Shown here: positions 12,701 to 22,480 of the stretch, piece by piece
Layout: the number at the start of each line of letters is the position of its first letter
Position numbering within the stretch: the first letter of the stretch is position 1
DNA from: Sclerodactyla briareus
Lineage: Eukaryota; Echinodermata; Holothuroidea; Dendrochirotida; Sclerodactylidae
Direction: 5' to 3'
Length of the DNA stretch: 64,000 bases
Assembly (NCBI GenBank): GCA_026419785.1
Contig: JAODTK010005487.1
Coordinates: 190,001-254,000, forward strand
Program-made: the position numbers and the translations under genes
The notes under the pieces: model-generated
Told to the model about the DNA's origin: nothing
Database searches by the model: none
What the model saw: the letters and a program-made list of their open reading frames with translations, nothing else

Positions 12701-13124
12701 TGTCCAAAGGCATCAGAGGGCATAATAGGCCATTGTTCGAAACTGCCTTATGGGTTCATGATGTTGAAGCTTTATATCACCTAATTGTACATTCGTCTTG
12801 GTACCATTTTGTGCTGTTGTGAGCTACGCACCAGTGCTCTAGTTTGCATGTGCTTTTTGGGTGACAAAGATGAGGAAGAGAGAAAGAAGTTGTCACATAG
12901 GGGTGGGGGAGGAGGGGAGAGTGGGGGGGGGGGGAAACAAAACATCAAATTATTCTTTAAAAAGGCACATGCATTTTATCAAGTCTCGTAATGATTTCAT
13001 GCCCGCTGCATTCGCGACATCGACAGTGAATTTCCGAAAACATTCTTTCAGTCGCAACTCTTTTCTTCCCCCGCACCTCAGAGCAACCTCTCGAATATTT
13101 CTATAAATAAATAGTCTATATATG
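12701..13124. other. unassigned stretch with G-rich tract
   Basis: It holds a purine-rich G tract (about 12899-12935) and nothing else that I recognise. Confidence 0.5.
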
Positions 13125-13335
13125 TTTCAGACCTTGCTAAAAACCTCTCATCGTGGTACCAATGCCTCGTTTCTAGAATACAAGAGCAAAGAATGGACCC
13201 ACGGAACGGTTGATACGTACTTTGGACTTACACTTTGATACCGCGTACGGGAATGACAAGCCGCGCTGAACGATCTGTATGTCACAGCAGAACACCGAGG
13301 TATGACTTTGATGTGGTCAATGTTCAGCCTACATG
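13125..13335. repeat. dispersed repeat, copy 1 (partner at 42.56 kb)
   Basis: AAAACCTCTCATCGTGGTACCA, then GCCTCGTTCT-like sequence, ACGTACTTTGG, GATCTGTA and an ACCGAGGTATG block, matches 42563-42745 in the same order. Identity is roughly three quarters by eye. No coding capacity is evident. Confidence 0.6.
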
Positions 13336-13928
13336 ATGAGGATGGGATTCCGAATACGCGGGGTGCGGTCACAATATGAATCTGAAAATCACCATTTTGG
13401 TGATTGAGAAGGAAATTCGATCAAAATAGCCGCCGAGTGGGGTCCCCTAGGACAAGATAAAGTTGTATCAAATAAAAAAAAAAACCGCAATGATTCAAAA
13501 CGTGCAAATTTGTGATTAAGTAATGCAAGAATTCCAGATTAGTTGCCAATGGCGGCCCATGAATGATCGTTAAAACGACTGTCATGTTCCGAAATGCGCA
13601 AATCAATGCTAATATATCAGTTTGTGAAAATCAAAAAATGGCCGTCGGGTAGAATCCCATGTGGCGAAAATGAAGTTGTACGTCCCAAAACGCTTGTATC
13701 ACCCTGTGAGGGGTTTCTGAGTAAGTAATGCTGGGTGGGGGTGGTAACTACCGCTGGCATGCAATACATCGTCCTGAGTGTAGGAACCCCGCAGTTCGAA
13801 CGGGCATTATTTATGGGGGATTGAGCCCTCGAACCAACGCGTTAATGCCGCATCACCTTAAATTAATTCGGAATATCTTCCTCATGAAACCAATCAACGT
13901 CCGTATACCTGAGCTGATGCATTTCTAC
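13336..13928. other. unassigned non-coding stretch
   Basis: I recognise no gene, RNA or repeat in this stretch. Confidence 0.5.
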
Positions 13929-14294
13929 ATCAATCTAATAGTTCGGTTTAACATTCATACCGCAGCCTGAACCCGCACTTACGAAATCATACCTTCAGAG
14001 TAAACCATGACATATCCGAGATGGGAATACTAAGTATAACCTATACTCAGTGCTCGTTCTATTCAACTTAGACTGGTTGAGGTTTTCCATGGCCTTTCAA
14101 CATCATTATGCAGTTAATTTGACTCTTTTCGCCTCTATATCAACGTAATAGTTCGGTTTCAACATTCATACCGCAGCCTGAACGCGAACTTACGAAATCA
14201 TACCTTCAGAGTAAACCATGACATATCCGAGATGGGAATACTAAGTATAACCTATACTCAGTGCTCGTTCTATTTAACTTAGACTGGTTGAGAG
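13929..14294. repeat. recent tandem duplication, period 210 bp
   Basis: A block of about 155 bp at 13929-14085 recurs almost unchanged at 14138-14294. Both start at TAATAGTTCGGTTT and end at AACTTAGACTGGTTGAG. Only a few substitutions and one-base indels separate them. The 53 bp between the copies is unique. High identity means either a recent event or an assembly duplication. Confidence 0.9.
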
Positions 14295-14565
14295 TCTTGT
14301 TTTTTTTTTATTTGGCCGCTATGGAATTTGGAACAATTACGTCTCTGCTGCCTGCAGTCTATTTGGGGTCTGCAGTCTATCCGGAGCATATCCGGTCTCC
14401 ATTTGTGCGCTGGCGTGAATCCGAAATATATCCGAACATGTATGGAGTTCCAACCGATTTGAAGAAAAAGTTGTTATATCGTTCACGTGTTCTACCTTAG
14501 CATCAGATTCAAGCATTCACCAGACTGAGGTGAGCTCACGGTTCGGTAATCTTCTTTTCAGCGGC
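14295..14565. other. short unassigned stretch
   Basis: Contains small direct repeats (CTGCAGTCTAT twice and ATCCG.A.AT three times, about 14350-14435). No gene is recognised. Confidence 0.4.
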
Positions 14566-17035
14566 AGTGGGGGGGGGGGGGTTAGAGAGGGGGGGGGGGG
14601 GGGGGGGGGGTTAGAGAGGGGGGGGGGGTTAGAGACAAAGCCGTGTTGACTGAAAAACATAATTAACTATCTACCTGTCATCTACGCAGGCAGCAAAGCT
14701 GGACTCAGTCTGATGAAGAACCTCGCGAAGGTATTATGTAATTTGCATTATGTCGTACAACCTTTTTGTTCTAGTTTTGTAAGAAGGGGCTCGGAAAATG
14801 GACGATGCCGCAGCATCACAAATGAGAGACCGAGAAGACCTGAAAATTTTCTCTGCATACATTCTCACTCGTGGAAAAAAAACAATATACCAGTGTTTTC
14901 TCTGGGAGGACATTCCGTTCGTTGTACGGTCAGTCATAGCGGAAACAAGTGCAAGTCGGAACGTCTTGGTAGCTGCGGACAGCAAATTCCCGTGGCGAAT
15001 AACATGCATGTTGTTCGCCATTTCATATTTATTGTTTTGTTCACATTTAACTGACCTCTACTGACATCTGTCATAACCATGGAATGCCTTTGAACATGTC
15101 TACCACATTGGCCTAATCTTTGCTATTAGTGCCCAGTCCTAAAAAAAAAAAAAAAAGAAAGCTGTGGCAGTGAATCAGTGGAAACACAACTTCGCACAGA
15201 ATTAAATTTACTTGTTGACACTCATAGTTATAGTTGAACCACTCCACAAGTTACCATTAAACAGCATTTAGGAGGGGGGGCGCAATCCCCCATTTCTAAG
15301 GTTCATCACTTAGAAATTGGACCGAGATGATTTACACCCATCCTGTGGAGGCCGGGGCTAATGTAAATAGGGCAAGATGTGATGAAGACAAATCATCTCC
15401 CCCTGGACAAGAGGTTTTTATGTCCCTATTTTGAAGAACAGGACTTCTGCATAATAGGTAAACAATGCTCAGCAGAGGATGGAGTAATGTAAACAAACTT
15501 GTCTGGCAGTAGGAGAGCTCAAAATACAGTGGAATTGGGTCATTATTGGATTTAATAAAATTAATACCACTCTATGCGAACAAAAGGTAGCTAAGGGCTA
15601 GCTAGTAGCAAGCTTCATCCACCCACCAAGTTTCAACCTGATCGATGTATGTGTAGAAGTTATGATGAACGTGACGAACAGAAGGGACGAACGAACGGAC
15701 GAACGAACGAACGAACGAAGGGGGGGGGTGGGGGGGGGGGGGGGGGGGTTAGAGAGGAGGGGGGGGGGGGGGTTAGAGAGGGGGGGGGGGTTAGAGACAA
15801 GCCGTTGTTGACTGAAAAAACATAATTAACTATCTACCTGTTCATATCTACGCAGGCAGCAAAGCTGGACTCAGTCTGATGAAGAACCTCGCGAAGGATG
15901 TAATTTGCCATTATGTCGTACAACCTTTTGGTCGATTTTTGTAAGAAGGGGCTCGGAAAATGGACTGCTGCCTCAAGCATCACAAATGAGAGACCGAGAA
16001 GACCTGAAAATTTTCTCTGCATACATTCTCACTCGTGGAAAAAAAACAATATACCAGCTCTGGGAGGACATTCCGTTCGTTGTACGGTCAGTCATAGCGG
16101 AAACAAGTGCAAGTCGGAACGTCTTGGTAGCTGCGGACAGCAAATTCCCGTGGCGAATACACTGCATGTGGTTCCCATTTCATATTTTATTTGTTTTGTT
16201 TCACATTTAACTGACCTCTCCTGACAACTCAATCGTGACAATCTGTCCATAACCACTGTAATGACTTGAAAACATGTCTATAACCACAAATTGGCCCATA
16301 TTTTGTCCTATTAGTCCCATTTCCTAAGCCTGTGGCAGAGTGAACAGTGGAGAAACACAAACCACTTAATCCCACAGAAATGAATATTTTTGACATGTTT
16401 ACCAACTCATAGGTATAGTTTAACCACTCCAAAAGTTACCATTAAACAGCATTTAGGAGGGGGGAGGGCGCAAGCCCCCATTCTACTTAGATGTCCTCAC
16501 TTAGAAATTGAACCGAGATGTAATGTAAACAAATCCTGTGGAGGCAGGATCTAATGTAAACTAGGGCAAGATGTGATGAAAGACCATCCTCCCTCTTCCC
16601 CCTGACAATAAAGTTTTATTGTCAAACTATTTTTTGACGAACAAGACCTTCCTTTCTGACAATAAGTAAACATGCTCATCCAGAGGATGGCGTAATGTAA
16701 ACAAACTTGTCTGGCAGTTAGGAGAGCTCAAATAAAGTTGGAAATTGTGGTAAATAATTTCGTTTAATAAAATCTAATAACACTATGCGAACATAAATGT
16801 AGCTAAGGCTAGCTAGTAGCAAGCTTCATCCACCCACCACGTTTCATCACCTGACCGATTTATGGTTTAGAAGTTATGATGAACGTGACGAACAGAAGGG
16901 ACGAACGAACGGACGAACGAACGAACGAACGAACGAAACGAACTAACAACGAATGGGGGGGGGGGGGGGGGGGGGGCGAACGAACGAACGGAGAGACCTG
17001 ATGACTTGTCAGCTGCTCTCCCGCAGCTAAAAAAT
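14566..17035 (+). repeat. two 1.15 kb tandem units with (CGAA)n and terminal hairpin
   Basis: Units begin near 14571 and 15721. Each starts with poly-G blocks separated by TTAGAGAG, followed by TTAGAGACAA and GTTGACTGAAAAA. The body follows and ends with CATCCACCCACC, a GTTTCAACCTGATC-like core, AGAAGTTATGATGAACGTGACG and a (CGAA)n run. After the second unit a third poly-G tract (about 16956-16976) and more CGAA precede GATGACTTGTC. A perfect hairpin closes the element at 17011-17028 (AGCTGC, TCTCCC, GCAGCT), followed by A6. Both units keep an open frame around 14800-15000 and 15975-16160 with segments RDREDLKIFSAYILTRGKK and EDIPFVVRSVIAETSASRN. Copy 2 lacks 6 nt there, in frame. The product is unknown. 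A third copy is at 32.1 kb. Confidence 0.8.
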
Positions 17036-17254
17036 AAGTACTTGCGGAAGTCCAATTTCTGGCGTTTGCCACGAAGCTGATGCTTAGATTCCTAGCGATT
17101 CCTGCGATGATTCCTTAGCATTGGAAAGTTTAAAGAGTAGTCGAAGGGAACGTCATCGGAACCACGAAAAAAAATTAACACACACACACCCGAATCGAAT
17201 CAGCGAATTATCACCATCACTAATTCACCTCTCTCTATGCGGGAGAATGGTAGG
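17036..17254. other. short unassigned stretch
   Basis: Contains a short CA run near 17178-17188 and nothing else that I recognise. Confidence 0.4.
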
Positions 17255-17668
17255 GTGGTATTAGTGACACTTTACAACCACATATTCCGGGTTCGAATTC
17301 CAGTGGTTATCGAACGATTATCCCTAGGTGGCTGCACATGCAGTTGCGATGGGCGAGGTCTGGTCTTCACTTCATGGGTTCTCGCTGTGATGCGTGGCTC
17401 TTCTTCTTCTGGTTCTGGACATTTGTTACGGGATAAGTCTCGTCTGTCGGCTGTGGGCAGTCACGTCAACTTGAACTTCCGCTCCTCCAGGTTAATCGGG
17501 TCCTGGGGTTCACTGATAGTCCTTTCGCAGTGGGACTCAAATAGCGGTCCCGGGAGGCAGGCTGGATGGGTACACCCCTTGCCTCGTGATTCATCTGAGC
17601 ACCAGTCGAGAAGAGAAGGCGAGTTATCGCCGGTGTTCATCCACGATCAATACGGCCAGGGTTCCTAG
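17255..17668 (+). mobile_element. SINE-like repeat type 2, copy 1
   Basis: A pol III B-box-like GGGTTCGAATTCC lies at about 17290-17302. The body follows: CCTAGGTGGCTGCA, GTTGCGATGGGCGAGG, a GTCTTCA.TT stretch, AGTCTCGTCTGTCGGCTGT, ACTTCCGCTCCTC and ATCAATACGGCCAGGGTTCCT. The same blocks, in order, make up 39196-39665. A matching A-box upstream is poor, so the tRNA origin is an inference from the B-box. The translated frame has no family resemblance and should be read as non-coding. Confidence 0.65.
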
Positions 17669-20555
17669 ATGCTCCCTAGTTAGCTTCCTAACCCCTAGAA
17701 AACAAATCAGATAGTTATAATCTTTGCTCAAGGAGGTGGACTACTCGATACGCCCTCAATGGCTTTCTAGTCTGCTTTCTTTCACTCTTCTTCTTCCTTT
17801 TACTCAGTTGTATGACAATTATGTAAATCTTATGAAGCGTAGTAACAAATATACGAAGTAACTCTGCTCCGTCGAAGTCAGATCTATAGGTTCTTCTGCC
17901 TCCCGCAGTACTTTTCACAGCTAGCTGCCTTGGTAGAGCTCCTTGAACGTTTCAATCAGCTGCTTAATCTTCGAGAAGTAAGGCCTCAACCGCAGTACTC
18001 GAACAGCCTGGCAATATAACATAGGGGGGGGGAAATGTGAATGGTGAAAGTTTTCGCGTTCCGATGCGATAATCCAACCCGGATCCAAGGATAACAAATA
18101 TAAAATTATTTCAGAATGACGGATGCTAGAAATGTGCGCTAGTATTTATATCCAGTTTCACACCTCAATTTCCAACCTTCCTTTTTGAAGGGCCCAAATT
18201 GTCTAACAACGTGCACTCGGTGAATGTTGGGCGGTTTGCTGTGCTATTCGAATGACGTCACGGAAATCCGCCCACGGTACATCGAAACAAATATTGTATG
18301 TCATACCATAAAGACGATATACCGAAATCTATGTGGATTGTAACTGAGACACAGTTTTAATACCAGGCCAAAGTGCCTCTTGAACAGTTGAGATAGGACA
18401 AGAGGTGGAATCCCCATTTTCACAAGAGGGGAATAATAGCAAACGCTTCCCCACACACTTTTTGTCGGGTAAAAGTCGTGAAATCGTAATGCAACAAGTC
18501 CATTGATTGGATTGATTTATTTATTTATTCAATTTTTTTATTTTTTATTTATTTAGTCATTTATTTATATATTCATTCAATCATTTATATTTATTTATTC
18601 ATTTCTTTATTTATTTATTAAACTTTGTTTTATATTTGTATATCGATATGGGGCGTTAATAATATCGCAGTAGCCCGTCCTTTCCAATGGATCTCAGAAG
18701 AGCCAGAATTGTATAGCTGAGCTTCACCAAAATAACATATTAAAATAGAATGATGTGCCAATTTTTGCGCGCGACTTTTGCTCGGCTCAATAGCCAGATG
18801 AGGTAAAGTCGTCGTAATACCAGGCCGTACTTCCAATTTCAAATGTTGCTACTAGCATCTATGATTAGTGCAATGTTGTCGTAGTGGCCTTTCCCCATTA
18901 GCCAGATCCCAAATGGATTGGATTGCATCATTGACTTAGGGCAAGATTTACAATTAGCTTGAAAAAACTGCAAAATGGCAAAATCGTCACCGAAGCGATG
19001 GGCTCATGCAGTCCAGGCATTTAGGCTACAACTGTAACGGTTTGCGTTATAATATAACCGTATGGGTATGTCTAGGCTTGGCCTGAAAAAATATGCTACT
19101 GTCTACGCGCATCGCGCGCGGTGGTGTTTATTACGTGACTCAATTGTCACATGAAGCATGATTTTTTTTTTTCACGCGGTTACCGCAATCAATAGTTCGC
19201 AGCGCTGATCAATAAAAACAGTTACCTGAGAAGTGTTCACCTCGCGACCAGTGGGAGGTTTGTTGACCCAACGACACATTTATCTGTTTCTTAACTTGTG
19301 ACATGTTTAAGAAAATTTCAGAAACCTATCCCAAGTTCATGCGAGTGGTCTCCGATTGACATTATTATCACCACCTTTCTGCAATGCCAGTGAAGTAAGT
19401 TGTAACATAGCAGTGAGTTCGTAGCATTCAGTTGGTGGTTGAAATGATTTTTCTTATACTCTTACATCACTGAGGTTCCCAAGGACGCTATTTCATCATG
19501 TAATCAGTATGCAGCCGAATCAGATCTTCTGTCACTGGTATTGGCCTTGCAGCCTGGTTGTTGGCATGCAACGATTTTATGCAGTCCACTTACCCCCAAG
19601 TTGTTCAGGAATCATGGGCTGAAATAATATGGCTCATCCACGTTTGCAGCGGAGCCACAACTTGTCAGAGATTTTCCTCCTCGCTCTCGCTGACTGCTAA
19701 ATTGACACCAACATATGATCGCAATTTGGCTCCGCAAATATAATTTACGACAATCTAGGAGGTATGATAAGAAAAGATGAATTGATTCGAGCCAACGAGT
19801 AGAGCACATTCGTGTGAAAGTGTGTGTGTGTGCCTCGAACCAGAATAGAAATACTGTGTTGAGATGTTGAGGTCAGTGGGAGCATCGCCCAGAAATGTGT
19901 CTGCACGTCGAGGAGGTTATTCTCCCCATTCCCGGCGGCACGGGCAACCAATGAGTCGCTCCGCTTCGACTATTCATTCCAAGCAGTTCGCCCCACAAGT
20001 TGTAAACCTGCAGTGGTTTCTTCTTCTGAAATAATCGTTCAGATAATGTGAGAGACCGTATTAATTTCTGGCGCATCTGAGTTTGCAGCGGAGCCAACAT
20101 TCGTCAGATATTTTCTTCCATCAAAATACCACCAAAAACCACCTTTGGGCCAAATTTTCACTTTGAAATATTCACTATTTTCAAGATATTTGCGATTCTA
20201 ATGGCTATGATTTCAGATTTTGTGACACTGTGAAAAGTCACAAATTGCAACCTTCTCATGCAATCAGCCAAAAAATTCCAAAAGGGGGAAATATTTGAAA
20301 ATGATCAAATCAAGGGCTCTGAAATGAGCTGAAATGACAAATATGGATTTCTTGGTGGTGGTGGGGGGTAGGGGGCATATTTTCAGCCACATTGTGATAA
20401 ATGTTCACTATTTGCAATTTGCAGGATATTCAGAAATGGAAATGACCGAAAAGTTTCAAAGTTTCCAGCGATGCCGATGAGATCCTGCAACTCTAGGGAT
20501 CGACCTCTTGTTAATATTGCACGACAAGTAAAAAAATCTTTCCCCCCAAATATCA
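17669..20555. other. unassigned stretch
   Basis: No gene is supported. It contains a TTTA-rich low-complexity block (18505-18625) and a duplicated motif, TTTGCAGCGGAGCCA followed by a TCAGA.ATTTTC block (19641-19680 and 20082-20117). Around 18765 and 19105 there are GCGCGC-rich words like those at 33-37 kb. A CCAAT-containing GC-rich patch lies at 19925-19985, but no transcription start can be argued from it. Confidence 0.4.
18505..18625. repeat. TTTA-rich low-complexity tract
   Basis: Imperfect ATTT/ATTTA repeats of about 120 bp. Confidence 0.9.
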
Positions 20556-20645
20556 ATGTTTGACCCGACTAGGGATTACACCGCAACCCCTCTCGGCTGA
20601 AAGCTATATACTCCAACCATTCGACTATACGCCAGGGGACATTCT
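20556..20645 (-). pseudogene. tRNA-like relic (SINE head or tRNA pseudogene)
   Basis: The minus strand reads GTCCCCTGGCG, an A-box-like TATAGTCGAATGGTTGG, and about 35 nt later GGTGTAATCCC in the position of the B-box (normally GGTTCGAATCC). Spacing fits a tRNA. The arms do not pair well and the B-box is degenerate, so a working tRNA is unlikely. Confidence 0.45.
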
Positions 20646-21011
20646 TAGACCCATCCTCTATACACTCTAAAACAATGAACATGTTAGCGATAATGAAACA
20701 ATTTTACATTCTGACATCACTTTTGAAACCTGATTAAATGCCTAAACGCGATGTAAATTGCTTGAACGTACACTTACCTAAATGATGATGGTATGGTGTT
20801 AAATTGTGTTCAAATGCTGAACTGAAGAGAAGGCATTATTCATGGTCTATCCAAGCTGATACTCCACAAGAATGTTGCGTTTTTCTCCAAATTGGAGAGA
20901 CATGTGTCAACAATTTTGTATTCCTGCGAGACTTGTAAAACAGTAATTTGATTTGTCTGATCCACTTTTAAATTGGTATATCATTCCTTATCGTTTGGTT
21001 ACTTACTGTAA
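20646..21011. other. short unassigned stretch
   Basis: I recognise no gene, RNA or repeat here. Confidence 0.4.
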
Positions 21012-21435
21012 ATAATAGTGATATTTCGTTCTTATATAGTGCTTTTTCCACGTCGAAGACATGTCCAAAACGCTCTACATAAATACCTCCCTATCATAGT
21101 GATATGTCACACCCGACTAAACTCTTGCTTCGCCTCTCCCGACGCGCATGTTCAGTATGTTCACTTCATCTCGTGTCCCCAAATGGGCAACCCCAATACG
21201 GCTTGTCGTCTCGAGTACGTATATACTACAACCACACTCCCGCCCCCCGGTTGTGCTGTGGTCCTGATTGGCCAAACAAAAAAACAAAATCTACCAACAC
21301 TTTACTTCGTGATACCCTCCAAGAGACATGCTTTCGTACTAAGTTTAAGTCCTCCGGCTACCAATGGGCTCCGTACTCAGCAAATCCAATGTTTTTACAG
21401 TCTCGAGGCTCTACCGACTGAGCTAATCCCTCCGC
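21012..21435 (-). mobile_element. tRNA-derived SINE (type 1)
   Basis: On the minus strand the element opens with GGAGGGATTAGCTCAGTCGG followed by TAGAGC. This is a tRNA 5' half with a perfect pol III A-box (TAGCTCAGTCGG). A tRNA-like region with a weakened B-box follows, then an unrelated body. The 3' end carries GTAGAGCG, a spacer and AAAGCACTATATAAGAACGA. This is the AAAGCGC-TATATAA-type tail that also occurs at 45.6 and 52.6 kb. Length of about 420 bp fits a SINE with a tail borrowed from a LINE. Clear target-site duplications are not evident. Confidence 0.75.
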
Positions 21436-21705
21436 TTTAAAATCATTCATGTTCAATTTAACCTACTGCCAAACCTAGTCCATTTTCATGAGGTCACAAG
21501 AACGAAGGCATACAAACAGGTCAGCAATTGCACGAGACGACAGTTCGCTTCTGAACAGATGGTTGTAACCTGATGCGTTCAGCGCCATCTTCATTCGATG
21601 TGTTGGACATTGAGAGGTAGTGGGCGATACTAAGAAAAAACAACAAAAGGACGACTAAAACCATGCTCAGAGTAAATCACTACATTGTGTTCTTTTCCTA
21701 CCCAG
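21436..21705. other. possible intron sequence upstream of exon-like segment
   Basis: Unassigned, ending in a pyrimidine tract and CCCAG at 21701-21705, which acts as the putative 3' splice site for the next entry. Confidence 0.35.
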
Positions 21706-21894
21706 ATTTGTCGCGCGAATGAATTCAGAGCGCTCGCCTGGCTCGTACCCACATGGAATGATGGAGGCGATGAAGTTCTACAACAATATAACGCCATGAA
21801 TGTATCGGAAGAATTCCACCTGCAACAGCTGGCTCTCGTAGAGAGATCTAGTCAAGCTCCGCCCTCAGGGACAACCAGACTTGAGATGATTTGA
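21706..21894 (+). CDS. exon-like segment A, homologous to 50917-51159
   Basis: Open frame of 62 codons beginning directly after TTCTTTTCCTACCCAG, a good 3' splice site, and ending at a TGA. It opens ICRANEFRALAWLV, then VLQQYNA and LQQLALVERSSQAPP. The segment at 50917 opens ICSEKGCRALGWLV and later has SVLQP and MVLMEEDLTKLA. DNA similarity starts at the AG boundary in both and covers about 150 bp. Over the first 14 codons I count about 8 differences at third positions, 5 at second and 2 at first, which suggests selection on this frame. No family is recognised. Neighbouring exons are not identified. It could be the last exon of a gene, a pseudo-exon, or part of an uncatalogued repeat. Confidence 0.4.
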   Translation: MCRANEFRALAWLVPTWNDGGDEVLQQYNAMNVSEEFHLQQLALVERSSQAPPSGTTRLEMI

Positions 21895-22229
21895 AACGCT
21901 TCTCCATGGATGGGGGATTCTGCTGGACTACTGCCTCCGTAACTGAAATGTCTTAACAGCGATTACTGTATCGTAATTCTTGCCGAGCAGCAATCACAGA
22001 GCCTGCTCCCGCAAAATGTTAGTGGTGTTAGGACAATATTGTCTCGACACGTCATATTCAGAGCTAAAGGGCCGTTCAAACTGAGACCATATCGTGTAGT
22101 CCTGCCATACGTTCCATTTCCTCTCGTTCCTCTATCATCACGGCTTGAACACCGCCATATTGATAAACCATCTCAATGCGGAATAGCCCATCTATACGTT
22201 TGATATCAACATAGTTTTGACTTATCGTG
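21895..22229. other. short unassigned stretch
   Basis: I recognise nothing here. If segment A is a terminal exon this would be its 3' untranslated region, but no clear AATAAA is seen. Confidence 0.35.
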
Positions 22230-22480
22230 AGCTAAACGATTTTGTAAGACGTCTGTGGTGTATCGCATGAACTTTGTTCAAGAGAGACATAGTGGGTCAC
22301 TTTGTTGTGAGGTGTGTCTGTCTGTCGTTCTGTCTGTCCGTTGTCTGTCGTCTGTCTGTCGGTCTGTTCGTATGAGCGGTTAGATATCTCCTGAAACGTG
22401 GAAAGCATAATGTGGCGACCGTTTTGTGGAGGTGCGCGGTGAAGAGTGCCGATGTGCATCCACTTTTAGTTCAAAAGACA
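22230..22480 (-). repeat. microsatellite-bearing repeat end, (GACA)n on the minus strand
   Basis: On the minus strand, GTTTCAGGAGATATCTAACCG and CTCATACG lead into (GACA)n-type repeats (22313-22370). These are followed by CACACCTCACAAC and a small GAAC-AAA-GTTC hairpin (22269-22279). The layout of a leader with an AGATAT word, a microsatellite and then a hairpin mirrors the (CA)n and (CGAA)n composite repeats, though the sequences differ. Confidence 0.55.

Noticed and set aside
17011-17032. Helitron 3' end (hairpin followed by CTAA)
   Set aside because: A hairpin plus CTRR fits superficially. However, in canonical Helitrons the hairpin lies about 10 nt before CTRR, the related (CA)n hairpins lack CTRR, and no 5' TC end or Rep/helicase sequence is seen.
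19925-19985. GC-rich patch with a CCAAT word as a promoter
   Set aside because: No start codon, exon or other core element follows at a sensible distance, and a single CCAAT word is not evidence.
21012-21435. Functional tRNA gene at the SINE head
   Set aside because: The A-box is intact, but the anticodon and T arms do not pair and the B-box is degraded. A SINE explains it better.
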